A stretch of 64,000 bases of DNA from Fundicoccus culcitae. GTDB lineage: Bacteria; Bacillota; Bacilli; Lactobacillales; Aerococcaceae. The position numbers and the translations under genes are program-made. The stretch covers positions 3,160,941-3,224,940 of the forward strand of contig NZ_CP102453.1 in NCBI RefSeq assembly GCF_024661895.1. The letters run 5' to 3'. Under the pieces are notes generated by a model. It searched no databases, had not been told where the DNA came from, and saw nothing but the letters and a program-made list of their open reading frames with translations. The number at the start of each line of letters is the position of its first letter. The first letter of the stretch is position 1. Positions 8,077 through 17,548 of this stretch are shown here, one piece after another.

Positions 8077-9327
8077 ATGGCGAAAATTAATTGGAAGGAT
8101 ATTCGGCTTAGAGCGCGAAAAAATGAAGATCAGCACGTTAAAGAAAAATTATGGACTAATCGTATTATTAAGATTATTATGATTACTTTTCTTGTCGTTC
8201 TTATAGTGGTTGGCATTGGTGGATATGTTTATATTACTAATGCTTTAAGCCCCGTAAATCCAGATAGTAATGAAGCTGTTGAAGTGACTATTCCGATTGG
8301 AAGCTCGAGTAATGATGTCGCAACTTTGTTGGAAGAAAATAATTTAATCAGAAATGCAGAAATTTTTACTCTTTATATGCGTTCACAAAATATGAGTGAT
8401 TTACAAGCAGGTCATTATGAATTCACGCAAAGTATGGATGTTCAACATATTATTTCAGTTCTGGATGCAGGTGGCGAGCCGATATTCGAAGATATCGATA
8501 CCAACCTGACTGTTATTGAAGGGATGCAAATAGAAGAGATTGCGGATATGGTTGAAGCTCAAACACCGATTACACGCGATGAGTTTATAACGGCTATAAA
8601 TGATGAAGCTTTTCTTGCCGATTTAACCGATCAATTTCCTTCTTTATTAGGTGGTTTAAGTCAAATTGAAGATTTACGTTATCCTTTAGAGGGCTATCTA
8701 TTCCCAGCAACCTATGATTATATTGCTGGCACAACGGCAGAAGAGTTAATTACACAAATGGTATCAACGATGAATATCGAATATCAAGCTATTCGTGACG
8801 ATGTTGATCAAACGTGGATGACTTTCCATCAAGTTTTAACTTTAGCCTCGATAATTGAAAAAGAGGCTGTAACGCAAGAAGATCGTGATTTAATTGCTGG
8901 CGTCTTTTTAAATCGAATCAATGCTGGCATGAATTTAGAATCCGATATAACTGTATCATATGCCTTGGGTGAACATCGTGAATTTGTGACTTTATCCGAT
9001 TTAGAAGTTGACTCACCTTATAATTTATATATGTATCCTGGTATGGGGCCAGGTCCATATAATAGTCCGAGTATGTCAGCCATTATGTCGGCTATTTATC
9101 CAGCCTATAATGATTATTATTATTTTGTGGCCGATATTGATACGGGTGAGGTTTTCTTTTCAAGTACTTATGAAGAACATATGGCGCTGGTTGAAATCTA
9201 TGTTAACCAAAGACAATCAAGTATTCTTGAAGAACAAGCTTCAGATGAAACAACAGAAACAATTATTGATGAAAGTAATGAAAATGATATAAATGTAGAA
9301 GAAACGATTGACGAAAGTGCCGTTTAG
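8077..9327 (+). CDS. mltG: Endolytic murein transglycosylase MltG (YceG-like)
   Basis: A membrane-anchored enzyme that cleaves nascent peptidoglycan glycan strands during elongation. At 416 residues it has a charged cytoplasmic N-terminus, one membrane helix near residues 35-55 (IIMITFLVVLIVVGIGGYVY) and an extracellular YceG domain. The catalytic glutamate lies in TLASIIEKEA. The core continues through GVFLNRINAGM and DSPYNLY. The C-terminal 40 residues are acidic and Thr/Glu-rich with no clear domain. The ATG at 8077 follows AGGAGA at proper spacing and an upstream TTG is rejected. Confidence 0.95.
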   Translation: MAKINWKDIRLRARKNEDQHVKEKLWTNRIIKIIMITFLVVLIVVGIGGYVYITNALSPVNPDSNEAVEVTIPIGSSSNDVATLLEENNLIRNAEIFTLYMRSQNMSDLQAGHYEFTQSMDVQHIISVLDAGGEPIFEDIDTNLTVIEGMQIEEIADMVEAQTPITRDEFITAINDEAFLADLTDQFPSLLGGLSQIEDLRYPLEGYLFPATYDYIAGTTAEELITQMVSTMNIEYQAIRDDVDQTWMTFHQVLTLASIIEKEAVTQEDRDLIAGVFLNRINAGMNLESDITVSYALGEHREFVTLSDLEVDSPYNLYMYPGMGPGPYNSPSMSAIMSAIYPAYNDYYYFVADIDTGEVFFSSTYEEHMALVEIYVNQRQSSILEEQASDETTETIIDESNENDINVEETIDESAV

Positions 9328-9386
9328 TGGTTTAATAGTATCAATGTTTTTAAAGTGATTCATTTTCAGAATCTGATATATATTTT

Positions 9387-9423
9387 GGTTGGCGACGCTA
9401 TTTCATGTAGTGAGCCAACCTTT
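9387..9423 (+). terminator. Possible weak terminator between mltG and udk
   Basis: GGTTGGC pairs with GCCAACC across a 20-base loop and is followed by only three Ts. It may be a partial terminator or simply an RNA hairpin in the udk leader. Confidence 0.4.
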
Positions 9424-9461
9424 CGCTATGTCAAAAAATACAGGATGTAAGGGGGATATTA

Positions 9462-10085
9462 ATGACAAAAAAACCAATTGTTATTGGTGTAACAGGAGGA
9501 TCTGGTAGTGGCAAATCAAGTGTCAGTAATAAAATATTACAAAATTTTTCTACATACTCTATTGTATTGCTTCAACAAGACTCTTATTACAAAGATCAAT
9601 CCCATTTAAACTTTGAAGAACGTTTAAATACAAACTATGATCATCCTTTTGCCTTTGATAATGAATTATTTTATGAACATCTAAACCAACTCGTTAACGG
9701 ACAATCAATCGAGGAACCAGTTTATGACTTCGAGCAGTATACTAGAAGTTCACAAACAATCATAAAGGAGTCTCGTGAAGTGATTATCGTTGAGGGGATT
9801 TTAATTTTAGATGATGAACGGATTCGCGATTTATTAGATATTAAAGTGTACGTGGAAACGGATGATGATATTCGTTTGGCACGGCGTATTTTACGTGATG
9901 TAAAAGATCGTGGCCGATCAGTCGAATCTGTGATACAGCAATATATCGATGTTGTTAAACCGATGCATCATCAATTTATTGAACCTACAAAAAGGTATGC
10001 AGATATTATTGTGCCTGAAGGGGGATATAATCAAGTAGCCATTGATCTATTAGCAACAAAAATACGATCAATTCTCAATGAGTAA
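9462..10085 (+). CDS. udk: Uridine kinase
   Basis: Phosphorylates uridine and cytidine to UMP and CMP in pyrimidine salvage in the cytosol. The 207 residues match family length. The Walker A motif [12 protein letters not shown] is at residues 9-20, followed by the nucleoside-binding [10 protein letters not shown] and the YDHPFAFD motif. [10 protein letters not shown] is the Walker B-like strand, and [12 protein letters not shown] forms the lid region. The ATG follows AAGGGGGAT. mltG-udk-greA are co-directional, as in many lactic acid bacteria. Confidence 0.96.
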   Translation: MTKKPIVIGVTGGSGSGKSSVSNKILQNFSTYSIVLLQQDSYYKDQSHLNFEERLNTNYDHPFAFDNELFYEHLNQLVNGQSIEEPVYDFEQYTRSSQTIIKESREVIIVEGILILDDERIRDLLDIKVYVETDDDIRLARRILRDVKDRGRSVESVIQQYIDVVKPMHHQFIEPTKRYADIIVPEGGYNQVAIDLLATKIRSILNE

Positions 10086-10184
10086 TTAGCTGATAACAAC
10101 CACAAAAGATAATTCTTGCAATGGTATTTTTATATTTAACATTGTGAGTTTCTTTTGATATTACAAAGAGTAAGGAGGTATAAC

Positions 10185-10667
10185 ATGGAAGAAAAAGTGT
10201 ATCCTATGACAGCGGAAGGTAAAGCAAAACTTGAAGCTGAATTAGAAGATTTAAAAGTCAATAAACGTAAAGAAGTCGTTGAACGAATTAAAGTGGCACG
10301 CAGTTTTGGTGATTTATCTGAAAATTCTGAGTATGATTCTGCTAAAGATGAACAAGCTTTTGTTGAAGGGCGTATTTCAACATTAGAGATGATGATTCGT
10401 TATGCTCAAGTTATTGATGATCAAAACGTTGCTAATGATGAAGTTACTTTAGGTCGCAAAGTTACTTTTATCGAGTTACCTGATGGGGATGAAGAAACTT
10501 ATACCATCGTTGGGAGTGCTGAAGCCGATCCTTTAGAATCTAAAATTTCAAATGATTCACCGATTGCTAAAGCGATTCTAGGTAAAAAAATCAATGATGT
10601 CGTTACAATCGAAACACCTGGTGGTAGTTTTGATATCAAAATTACGGATGTTGCTAAAAATAATTAA
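10185..10667 (+). CDS. greA: Transcription elongation factor GreA
   Basis: Binds the RNA polymerase secondary channel and stimulates transcript cleavage so that backtracked complexes restart. At 160 residues it has the normal two-domain form: an N-terminal coiled coil (residues ~10-75, with [20 protein letters not shown] containing the tip Asp/Glu residues) and a C-terminal FKBP-like domain ([26 protein letters not shown]). The ATG at 10185 is preceded by a strong AAGGAGGT; an upstream in-frame start at 10155 is rejected. Confidence 0.97.
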   Translation: MEEKVYPMTAEGKAKLEAELEDLKVNKRKEVVERIKVARSFGDLSENSEYDSAKDEQAFVEGRISTLEMMIRYAQVIDDQNVANDEVTLGRKVTFIELPDGDEETYTIVGSAEADPLESKISNDSPIAKAILGKKINDVVTIETPGGSFDIKITDVAKNN

Positions 10668-10674
10668 TTGGTTA

Positions 10675-10746
10675 AGCATTATAATAATCTATGTTCACTT
10701 GTTAGAAAATTAATAAGATGAAACGGATTATTATGATGCTTTTTTT
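10675..10746 (+). terminator. Terminator after greA
   Basis: A 15-bp stem, AGCATTATAATAATC (10675-10689) with GATTATTATGATGCT (10726-10740) and one G-U pair, is followed by six Ts. Confidence 0.85.
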
Positions 10747-10754
10747 GTTATACT
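10746..10754 (+). promoter_or_regulatory. Probable extended -10 promoter of liaFSR
   Basis: TGTTATACT lies directly at the end of the greA terminator and about 90 bases before liaF. It has the TG of an extended -10 element; no clear -35 is seen. I could not identify a LiaR binding site. Confidence 0.45.
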
Positions 10755-10842
10755 AAAGATGAATCATTCTCTAGACTGATGTAGGTAGTGGCTGATTCTG
10801 TCATGCTTATGTTGAGTGAATTTTGAGAAAAGAGGGATGATT

Positions 10843-11592
10843 GTGACAAAATTTTTACGCAATAATATATTTATTATCATAGCGGTCGTTTTATTTTTTA
10901 TTGCTACAGAAATCTTTACCTCTGTTGGGCATATGGTCATTTTAGGAATGGGTCTTTTATTTCTCGTTTTCTTTAAGTTAAGCAAAGCCGAAAAGTATAA
11001 GAAGGTATTCTTGATATTAGGGGTTTTCTTTATTATCTTATCCATATTGTTGACAGAATCAATCTGGTTATTAATTATAGTATTATTGTTATTTGTCTTA
11101 TTATTTCAAGGCGAACAAGGACATGAATTTTATAATTTAAGTGAAGTCCTTATTCATCCGTTTAAACAAAAAGAACGGTATTTAGGGATTCAATTAGTAC
11201 GTCCACAAAGTGAACAAAGAACATTAATTAAAAAACAATCGTTAACTAATTTAGTTAGCCAACCACAAGAAGTTTATCCTTGGGATGATATTAATATTAT
11301 CTATTTAGGAGGTAATTCTATCATTGACTTAGGAAATACCATTTTACCTAAAGGAGAAAGTACGGTTGTGGTTCGTAAGATATTTGGTAAAACGCGTTTG
11401 ATTATACCACGAGATGTTGGTTTGCGAATTAATGTTAGTAGTATACGAGGAAATGTAAAATTTGAATCAAACGTTTATCCATTGGTCGGCGAAAATTTTC
11501 AGTGGGTAGGTGCTAACTATGATGAGGCTATTCGAAAAATGAATGTCATTGTGTCACAAGGAATGGGTGATGTTGAGGTGATTATCATATGA
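10843..11592 (+). CDS. liaF: LiaF-like membrane protein of a LiaFSR system
   Basis: A membrane inhibitor/sensor partner of the LiaS kinase in the cell-envelope stress response. The N-terminal half (residues 1-100) has about four membrane helices. The C-terminal half (from about residue 125) is the soluble LiaF/DUF2154 domain, with YLGGNSIIDLGNTILPKGES and IPRDVGLRINVSSIRGNVKF. It is 249 residues from the GTG at 10843, chosen because AGAGGG lies 6 bases upstream; the ATG at 10837 would abut that site. The gene overlaps liaS by 4 bases. Confidence 0.88.
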   Translation: MTKFLRNNIFIIIAVVLFFIATEIFTSVGHMVILGMGLLFLVFFKLSKAEKYKKVFLILGVFFIILSILLTESIWLLIIVLLLFVLLFQGEQGHEFYNLSEVLIHPFKQKERYLGIQLVRPQSEQRTLIKKQSLTNLVSQPQEVYPWDDINIIYLGGNSIIDLGNTILPKGESTVVVRKIFGKTRLIIPRDVGLRINVSSIRGNVKFESNVYPLVGENFQWVGANYDEAIRKMNVIVSQGMGDVEVIII

Positions 11593-12674
11593 GCATGAAA
11601 TTATGGATGCGATTATTTCTCCATATCTTATTGATTGTCTCAGCCTTAATTATCTTTACGTTAATATTACTTATTTTTGGGGCAAAGTTATTTACTTTAA
11701 ATGATTTTTTTGCGGTTTCTTGGTTAAATATCCCTATGTATTTGATTTTAATTGCTGTGGTGTTTGCTGCTTGCTTGTTATATTCCGCTTATTTAGCTTC
11801 CTCTCTAAATGAATCTCATGAACAAGTGAAAAGTCGTTTAGATTGGTTATTATTAGACAAATATCAACATCCTATTTTTGAAGAGGAAATCGAATCGGAT
11901 TCTTGGTTTGATGAACATGATATTGTTATTGAAAATATCAATCGTTTGCGTACACGTTTAATGCAATTAACCAATGATTTACAGGAATTTTCTGCTGCAC
12001 CTATGTTTGTTGGGTCTGAAACTAGAGAAGAAATTATCGAACATGAACGTCATCGGATTGCGCGTGAATTACACGATTCGGTCAGCCAACAATTATTTGC
12101 GGCTATGATGATGTTATCAGCGATTAATGAAGTTGATAAAGATGAACCAATGACAGCTCAAAAACAACAACTCTTAAGAGTGGAATCAATCATCAGCAAT
12201 GCTCAAACAGAAATGCGAGCTTTGTTATTACATTTACGTCCCGTTGAACTTAATGATAAATCATTAAAAGAAGGCATTACCCAGTTATTAAATGAATTGA
12301 AAAATAAAATTCCGATTGAACTAATTTATCACTTAGAAGATACTCATATGGAAAGTGGAATCGAAGATCATTTATTCCGTATTGTTCAAGAAGCCGTTTC
12401 AAACACCTTAAGGCATGCTAAAGCAACAAAATTAGAAGTCTATTTGCGTCAAGATAATGATACGGTTTCTTTAAAAATTATTGATGATGGAGTTGGGTTT
12501 GATTTAGAGCGCATAGGCAATGTCGGAACATATGGTTTAGCAAATATGAAGGAACGCATTAATAGTTTAGGTGGCAGCATTAAAATCGTTAGTATCCCTA
12601 ATCAAGGAACAATTATTGATATAACAACGCCAATTCAAAGAGTAAAATTACAGCTAACTAAGGAAGGTGACTGA
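11589..12674 (+). CDS. liaS: LiaS-like sensor histidine kinase
   Basis: A 361-residue membrane histidine kinase of the NarL-partner (HisKA_3) class, predicted to sense envelope damage with LiaF. Two membrane helices lie at about residues 8-33 and 45-70 with a very short extracellular loop, typical of intramembrane-sensing kinases. The phosphorylated His is His162 in [17 protein letters not shown]. The ATPase domain follows ([40 protein letters not shown]). It overlaps liaF by 4 bases and liaR by 1, so the three are one transcript. Confidence 0.93.
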   Translation: MSMKLWMRLFLHILLIVSALIIFTLILLIFGAKLFTLNDFFAVSWLNIPMYLILIAVVFAACLLYSAYLASSLNESHEQVKSRLDWLLLDKYQHPIFEEEIESDSWFDEHDIVIENINRLRTRLMQLTNDLQEFSAAPMFVGSETREEIIEHERHRIARELHDSVSQQLFAAMMMLSAINEVDKDEPMTAQKQQLLRVESIISNAQTEMRALLLHLRPVELNDKSLKEGITQLLNELKNKIPIELIYHLEDTHMESGIEDHLFRIVQEAVSNTLRHAKATKLEVYLRQDNDTVSLKIIDDGVGFDLERIGNVGTYGLANMKERINSLGGSIKIVSIPNQGTIIDITTPIQRVKLQLTKEGD

Positions 12675-13312
12675 TGATAAAGGTATTAATCATTGATGAT
12701 CATGAAATGGTGCGCTTAGGCGTAGCCTCTTATTTAATGATCCAACCAGATATTGAAGTGATTGGAGAAGCTGAAAACGGCTTAGTAGGCTATCACAAAG
12801 CATTAGAACTTAGACCAGATGTTATTTTAATGGATCTTGTCATGGATGTCATGGATGGGATTGAATCAACGAAAAAGATATTAGCAGAGTGGCCTGAGGC
12901 CAAAATCGTTATCGTTACTTCGTTTTTAGATGATGAGAAAGTTTATCCTGCGATTGAAGCTGGGGCTAAAAGTTATCTATTAAAAACGTCATCGGCTAGT
13001 GAAATTGCTGATGCGATTCGCTCAACCTATAATGGTGAAAATGTGATTGAGCAAGAGGTGAGTGACAAGCTATTATCACGCAATTTTAAAAAATCGCAAC
13101 CTCAATTGCATGATCAATTAACGAATCGTGAATTAGAAGTGTTAGAGTTGATTACAAAAGGTTATTCTAATCAAGCGATTGCGGATGAGTTATTTATTAC
13201 TTTAAAAACAGTTAAAACCCATGTTTCGAATATCTTATCTAAACTAGAAGTTGTCGATCGAACGCAAGCGACGATTTATGCTTTCCAACACCATCTCTTT
13301 GAAGAGAATTAA
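12674..13312 (+). CDS. liaR: LiaR-like response regulator
   Basis: A NarL/FixJ-type response regulator of 212 residues. The receiver domain has the acidic pair [11 protein letters not shown], phosphoacceptor Asp54 in [10 protein letters not shown], and the conserved Thr and Lys in VIVTSF and SYLLKTS. The C-terminal LuxR-type helix-turn-helix is at about 145-205 ([38 protein letters not shown]). It would be phosphorylated by the adjacent LiaS and activate envelope-stress genes; the targets cannot be read from this window. Confidence 0.94.
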   Translation: MIKVLIIDDHEMVRLGVASYLMIQPDIEVIGEAENGLVGYHKALELRPDVILMDLVMDVMDGIESTKKILAEWPEAKIVIVTSFLDDEKVYPAIEAGAKSYLLKTSSASEIADAIRSTYNGENVIEQEVSDKLLSRNFKKSQPQLHDQLTNRELEVLELITKGYSNQAIADELFITLKTVKTHVSNILSKLEVVDRTQATIYAFQHHLFEEN

Positions 13313-13391
13313 GCAGAAAATCACCTAAACATTCAATTATGTAGTATAATGTTTGTGTTAGTCAAATAATCATAGATGGGCGGTAATTTAG

Positions 13392-13718
13392 ATGGCAGCA
13401 TACGATATAACATTAGAAGTGTCTAATGAAGCAGCAGATTGGTTTAAAGAAGAAGTTGGTATCCCTGAAGGATCAGGTATTCGTATTAAAGCAAAAATTT
13501 ATGCAAGTAGTCCAATTAACCAAGGCTTTGGTATAGCGGTTGATTCAGAAGTACCATCAAAACCAATTGTTAAGTTTGAAGCACCTAATGGAATACTGTT
13601 CTTTATTGAAGATAACGATAGCTGGTTTTTTGATGGCTATGGTTTAAAAGTTGAGTTAGATAAAGATTTAAATGAGCCGAAATATATTTATTTAAAAGAT
13701 GGGAAAGTTGTTGAGTAA
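13392..13718 (+). CDS. HesB/IscA-fold protein lacking cysteines
   Basis: A 108-residue protein resembling the HesB/YadR/YfhF branch of the Fe-S biosynthesis (IscA-like) family. The start (VSNEAADWFKEEVGIPEGSGIRIKAKIY) and the FFIEDNDSWFFDGYGLKVELD segment are typical of that branch. No cysteine is present, so the usual three-Cys cluster or iron site cannot form. A role in Fe-S assembly is therefore doubtful. A TATAAT at 13345-13350 suggests its own promoter after liaR. It ends at a long bidirectional hairpin. Function unknown. Confidence 0.8.
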   Translation: MAAYDITLEVSNEAADWFKEEVGIPEGSGIRIKAKIYASSPINQGFGIAVDSEVPSKPIVKFEAPNGILFFIEDNDSWFFDGYGLKVELDKDLNEPKYIYLKDGKVVE

Positions 13719-13739
13719 GGTCAACCGACTTGATATCCA

Positions 13740-13806
13740 AAAAAATACTTAACTATCCAGAAATAGGGCAACTAGCAAGCCCTATTTTCGAAAGTTAAGT
13801 ATTTTT
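13740..13806. terminator. Bidirectional terminator between the HesB-fold gene and asd
   Basis: AAAAATACTTAAC pairs with GTTAAGTATTTTT, enclosing a second hairpin (AAATAGGGC with GCCCTATTT). A- and T-tracts lie on both outer ends, serving the converging genes. Confidence 0.88.
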
Positions 13807-13809
13807 TGT

Positions 13810-14796
13810 TTATACTAATCCGTTTTTCACTAATTCTTCTGCAATTTGGATGGTATTGGTCGCAGCACCTTTTCTTAAATTATCTGAAACCACCCATAAA
13901 TTCAAGCCATTTTCAACAGACGCATCTCGACGAATCCGTCCAACAAATACCTCATCGCGATTAACGGCTTTCGATTGAAGAGGATATTCTAATTGGCTAG
14001 GATTATCAACAATAACGACATTTTCGACATTTGAAAGATCTTGGCGAATGGTGTCTAAATCGAAAGGTTGTTCTAATTCAACATTGATACTAACAGCATG
14101 AGACGTATGGATCGGAACTCGAACAGCTGTGGCTGTGATTGGTAAATTGGGTATTCCTAGTATTTTTCTGGTTTCTTCAATCATTTTATTTTCTTCTTTG
14201 GTATAGCCATCTTCCAAAAAGACATCAATTTGGGGGATTACATTATCATTGATTGAATAGGGAAAGTTATCCGTTGTCTTGTTAACTAAATCATTAATAC
14301 CTGCTTGACCTGCTCCAGATACCGCTTGGTAAGTATTGTAAACAACTCGTTTAATGCCATATTTGGTTAAACCAGATAAGGGAAGGACGGATTGAATGGT
14401 TGAGCAATTCGGATTAGCAATGATTTGTGAGGGATGTTTTAATTGGTCGTGGTTAATTTCAGGTACGATTAAATCGATTTCTGGATTCATCCGCCAAAAA
14501 GAACTATTATCTACAACATAGATACCTTCTGCAGCGGCTATAGGAGCAAATTTTTCCGAAATGCTACCCCCAGCAGAAAAAAGGGCAATTTGTATCGGTG
14601 CTTTCAATGAATCTTCTGTTAATTCTTGTATTTCAATGTCTTCCCCTTTAAACGTAACGGTTTTACCCGCTGAACGTTTTGAGGCAAATAAGTATAATTT
14701 TTCGATTGGGAATTGGCGTTCTTCTAAAACTTCGATCATTTTGCTGCCAACTACTCCTGAAGCACCAACAATAGCCAGATGGATTTTATGTGTCAT
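13810..14796 (-). CDS. asd: Aspartate-semialdehyde dehydrogenase
   Basis: Reduces aspartyl phosphate to aspartate semialdehyde with NADPH, feeding lysine/diaminopimelate, threonine and methionine synthesis. The 328 residues show the NADP-binding AIVGASGVVGSKMIEVL at the N-terminus. The active-site cysteine is in ANPNCSTIQ, SGAGQAG is the glycine-rich loop, and RVPIHTSHAVSI carries the catalytic His region. It is transcribed away from the lysA-dap operon, which uses its product; the two units share a 541-base divergent region. Confidence 0.96.
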   Translation of the reverse strand: MTHKIHLAIVGASGVVGSKMIEVLEERQFPIEKLYLFASKRSAGKTVTFKGEDIEIQELTEDSLKAPIQIALFSAGGSISEKFAPIAAAEGIYVVDNSSFWRMNPEIDLIVPEINHDQLKHPSQIIANPNCSTIQSVLPLSGLTKYGIKRVVYNTYQAVSGAGQAGINDLVNKTTDNFPYSINDNVIPQIDVFLEDGYTKEENKMIEETRKILGIPNLPITATAVRVPIHTSHAVSINVELEQPFDLDTIRQDLSNVENVVIVDNPSQLEYPLQSKAVNRDEVFVGRIRRDASVENGLNLWVVSDNLRKGAATNTIQIAEELVKNGLV

Positions 14797-14944
14797 GTGA
14801 TTCTTTCTCCTTTAAATGTCAATCTACTCTATTAACTTATCACGCATTGGCGAAAAGTCAAGTGAGTCTGTCTTTTTTCTGATAATTTGATAAGAATATT
14901 AGACATAAGTTTTTAGTTTCTATTATATAACAGCCTTGTATTCA

Positions 14945-14973
14945 TTGACACTTTTACATAGAATTGCTATAGT
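14945..14973 (+). promoter_or_regulatory. Promoter of the lysA-dapA-dapB-dapL operon
   Basis: A perfect TTGACA and TATAGT are separated by 17 bases. The transcript would start near 14980, giving an untranslated leader of about 355 bases before lysA. Confidence 0.8.
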
Positions 14974-14979
14974 AAAAAC

Positions 14980-15337
14980 AAATCTAATCGATTAATTATT
15001 AATTTTACGTGTTTTTAACCTTTAATCTAAAATTAAGTTAAAATGATAAAGATATAATGTTCTTCATTTAGATGTATATTTTAATTTGCGATTTTTGCTT
15101 TGATAAAAATTGATTAAATCGAACTTGGCTGGTTTGTCTTTTTTTGGTATCAAAGCACAGCTAGACCTATATTAAACCCAATATGGTAAGGGATTTAAGG
15201 AGATTGTAGCATTTTAATGCATACAGTCTCTTATGCGTTGATGCTCTATAAATGAAAATTCAAAATTAGATTGATCTGTTTTTTTATTACTTTTTGTTAA
15301 GCCCTTTACCCATTTTATTATAATCGAGGAGATGTTT
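14980..15337 (+). promoter_or_regulatory. Long uncharacterised leader of the lysine operon
   Basis: About 355 bases of leader with no gene. The clearest structure is a hairpin at 15198-15232: GAGATTGTA pairs with TACAGTCTC and, inside it, GCAT pairs with ATGC, with one bulged A. A short AGATTGATCT dyad followed by seven Ts lies near 15270-15285. I could not match this leader to the lysine riboswitch or a T-box: the conserved L-box core and AGGGTGGNACCGCG are both absent. A regulatory role is inferred from length, structure and position. Confidence 0.45.
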
Positions 15338-16630
15338 ATGAAATTAGAATCGTATCAAACTATTGTTAATGGTCAATTACAACATGATGGCTTAAGTTAT
15401 CAATACTTAGCTGAAACCTATGGAACGCCACTGTATATTTTTGACGAAACTACTTTTGTTCAGCGGGTTAAAGATTATAAAGAAGCTTTATCAAACCCTT
15501 ATTTTGAAACAGAAGTTCTATTCGCTTCAAAGGCATTACTTACGAAAGCGATGGGTCAATTAGTTGCACAATTAGGGATTGGTCAAGATGTGGTTAGTGC
15601 CGGTGAAATATATACGGCTGTCGCCAGTGGAGTGAACCCAAGTAAATTATATTTTCACGGTAACAACAAATTAAATGATGAACTGTTATATGCCATTGAG
15701 CAGGGTGTAGGAACAATTGTCTTAGATAATCGTTCAGAAGCTTCGCGCTTAAACAAACTGCTCCTTGATTTAGGTAAAAAGCAAAGAGTCTTATTACGCT
15801 TAAATCCTGGTGTTGAAGCACATACACACGAATATATTAAAACAGCACACAATGATTCAAAATTTGGGGAAAGTGTCTTTGACCCAGCCATTGAAGACGT
15901 TATCCAGACGATTAACAACTATCCCACTTTAGACTTGGCTGGCTTTCATTGTCATATTGGTAGTCAAGTATTTGAAGAACAATCTTTTCTAGATTCTGCT
16001 ACCGAAATGATTGAATTTTCTAAAAAAATGGAAGATAATCTAAACTTAAAAGTGAAAGAAATTAATTTTGGGGGTGGCTTTGGTGTGTATTATACGGCCG
16101 AAGATAAACCTTTTGATATTAAAGCCTTCCTTCCAAAATTTATTCAACATGTTCATGAAACAAGTCAAAAATTAAGCTTAACGCTAGAAAAAGTAACCAT
16201 TGAACCGGGACGTGCCTTAGTTAATCAATCAGGCTCAACTCTATATCGAGTGGGTGATTTAAAAACAACAACCAGTGGTAAAAATTATTTATTTGTTGAT
16301 GGGGGCATGACCGACAACATTCGTCCAGCTTTATATCAAGCGAAGTATGAAGCCTTGATAACGAATAAAGCAGATGAAGTTGCCGATACCGTTTATACCA
16401 TTGCTGGTAAAGCGTGTGAAAGTGGGGATAAAATTATTAATGATTATCCGCTACCTGAAGCGGAAACAGGTGATTTACTCTTAGTCAACGGCACGGGAGC
16501 ATACAATTACACCATGTCCAGTCATTATAACCGTATTCCTAAGCCAGCTATGATACATGTATTAAATGGCAAATCACGTTTAACCGTCAAACGTGAAACA
16601 TTTGCCGATATGATGCGCAATGAAATTTAG
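15338..16630 (+). CDS. lysA: Diaminopimelate decarboxylase
   Basis: A PLP enzyme converting meso-diaminopimelate to L-lysine and CO2. The 430 residues show the PLP lysine in LFASKALLTKA, the barrel motifs FHCHIGSQ and NFGGGFGVYY, EPGRALV, the dimer-shared ACESGDKI, and the C-terminal GAYNYTMSSHYNR. The ATG at 15338 sits 6 bases after GAGGAG; an ATG at 15332 abuts it. Being first in the operon suggests that lysine itself, not only diaminopimelate for the wall, is the product under control. dapA follows after 15 bases. Confidence 0.96.
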   Translation: MKLESYQTIVNGQLQHDGLSYQYLAETYGTPLYIFDETTFVQRVKDYKEALSNPYFETEVLFASKALLTKAMGQLVAQLGIGQDVVSAGEIYTAVASGVNPSKLYFHGNNKLNDELLYAIEQGVGTIVLDNRSEASRLNKLLLDLGKKQRVLLRLNPGVEAHTHEYIKTAHNDSKFGESVFDPAIEDVIQTINNYPTLDLAGFHCHIGSQVFEEQSFLDSATEMIEFSKKMEDNLNLKVKEINFGGGFGVYYTAEDKPFDIKAFLPKFIQHVHETSQKLSLTLEKVTIEPGRALVNQSGSTLYRVGDLKTTTSGKNYLFVDGGMTDNIRPALYQAKYEALITNKADEVADTVYTIAGKACESGDKIINDYPLPEAETGDLLLVNGTGAYNYTMSSHYNRIPKPAMIHVLNGKSRLTVKRETFADMMRNEI

Positions 16631-16645
16631 AATGGAGGAAGTAAA

Positions 16646-17536
16646 ATGAGTTTATTTACAGGTTCGGGTGTTGCAATTTTAACGCCATTCTTGCCTAATG
16701 GTGAGATTGATTGGGATGCATATGGAAAATTGGTTGATTTTCATTTACAACACAAAACAGATGCCATTATTGTCACCGGCACCACAGGTGAAAGTGTGAC
16801 GCTTACGGATGAGGAACAAATTAAGTTGCTTCAATTCACACTTGAAAGAGTGGATAAAAAAGTACCCGTTATTGCTGGAACGGGCTCGAACGATACAGCC
16901 CACACTATTCATTTAAGCCGAGCGGCTGAAGCGGTTGGCGCCGATGGCTTATTAGTAGTGACGCCATATTATAACAAATCTAACCGTCAAGGCATGTTTT
17001 TACATTTCGCATCGATAGCTGATTCCGTCAATATTCCAATTATTCTTTATCATGTACCTGGACGAACCGGGGTGGAATTAACGGTGGATCAAGTCGTTGA
17101 ACTAAGTCAACATCCTAATATTAATGGGATTAAAGACGCCACTGGCGACCTTGCCTTTACGCAAGCAGTGATTGAGAATACGCATCCTGATTTCGCTGTT
17201 TATTCCGGAAATGATGATAATATTTATGACGTCATGGCTATTGGTGGCCAAGGTGTTATTTCCGTTCTAGCTAATGTCGCTCCAGAGGAAACCCATAATA
17301 TTGTTCAATTATACAATGACGGTAAAGAAGCAGAATCGCAAGCCCTGCATCAAAGCTTAGCGGGTCTCATCGAAAGCTTATTTTTGGAAGTTAATCCCAT
17401 CCCAGTTAAATATTTAGCCCATTTATTGGGTCATTGTCATAATGCTTATCGCTTACCTTTATTTGAGCCAAGTGACCTTGTGAAAGAACGCTTAGTTAAT
17501 GAAGCTGAAAATCTCAGCCAATATATCATTGAATAG
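16646..17536 (+). CDS. dapA: 4-hydroxy-tetrahydrodipicolinate synthase
   Basis: Condenses aspartate semialdehyde with pyruvate, the first committed step to diaminopimelate. The 296-residue TIM-barrel protein shows the TGTTGESVTLT motif, the catalytic Tyr in ILYHVPGRTG and the Schiff-base Lys in INGIKDATGD. The ATG follows GGAGG at a good distance. It lies between lysA and dapB, 12 bases before the latter. Confidence 0.97.
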   Translation: MSLFTGSGVAILTPFLPNGEIDWDAYGKLVDFHLQHKTDAIIVTGTTGESVTLTDEEQIKLLQFTLERVDKKVPVIAGTGSNDTAHTIHLSRAAEAVGADGLLVVTPYYNKSNRQGMFLHFASIADSVNIPIILYHVPGRTGVELTVDQVVELSQHPNINGIKDATGDLAFTQAVIENTHPDFAVYSGNDDNIYDVMAIGGQGVISVLANVAPEETHNIVQLYNDGKEAESQALHQSLAGLIESLFLEVNPIPVKYLAHLLGHCHNAYRLPLFEPSDLVKERLVNEAENLSQYIIE

Positions 17537-17548
17537 AGGTGAACGCTG

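Noticed and set aside
15295..15324. TTGTTA-18-TATAAT as a second lysA promoter
   Set aside because: The start site would fall in the ribosome binding site, so the transcript would not be translated well.
14980..15337. Lysine riboswitch or lysine T-box upstream of lysA
   Set aside because: I could not find the conserved L-box core or the T-box sequence; only an uncharacterised hairpin is supported.
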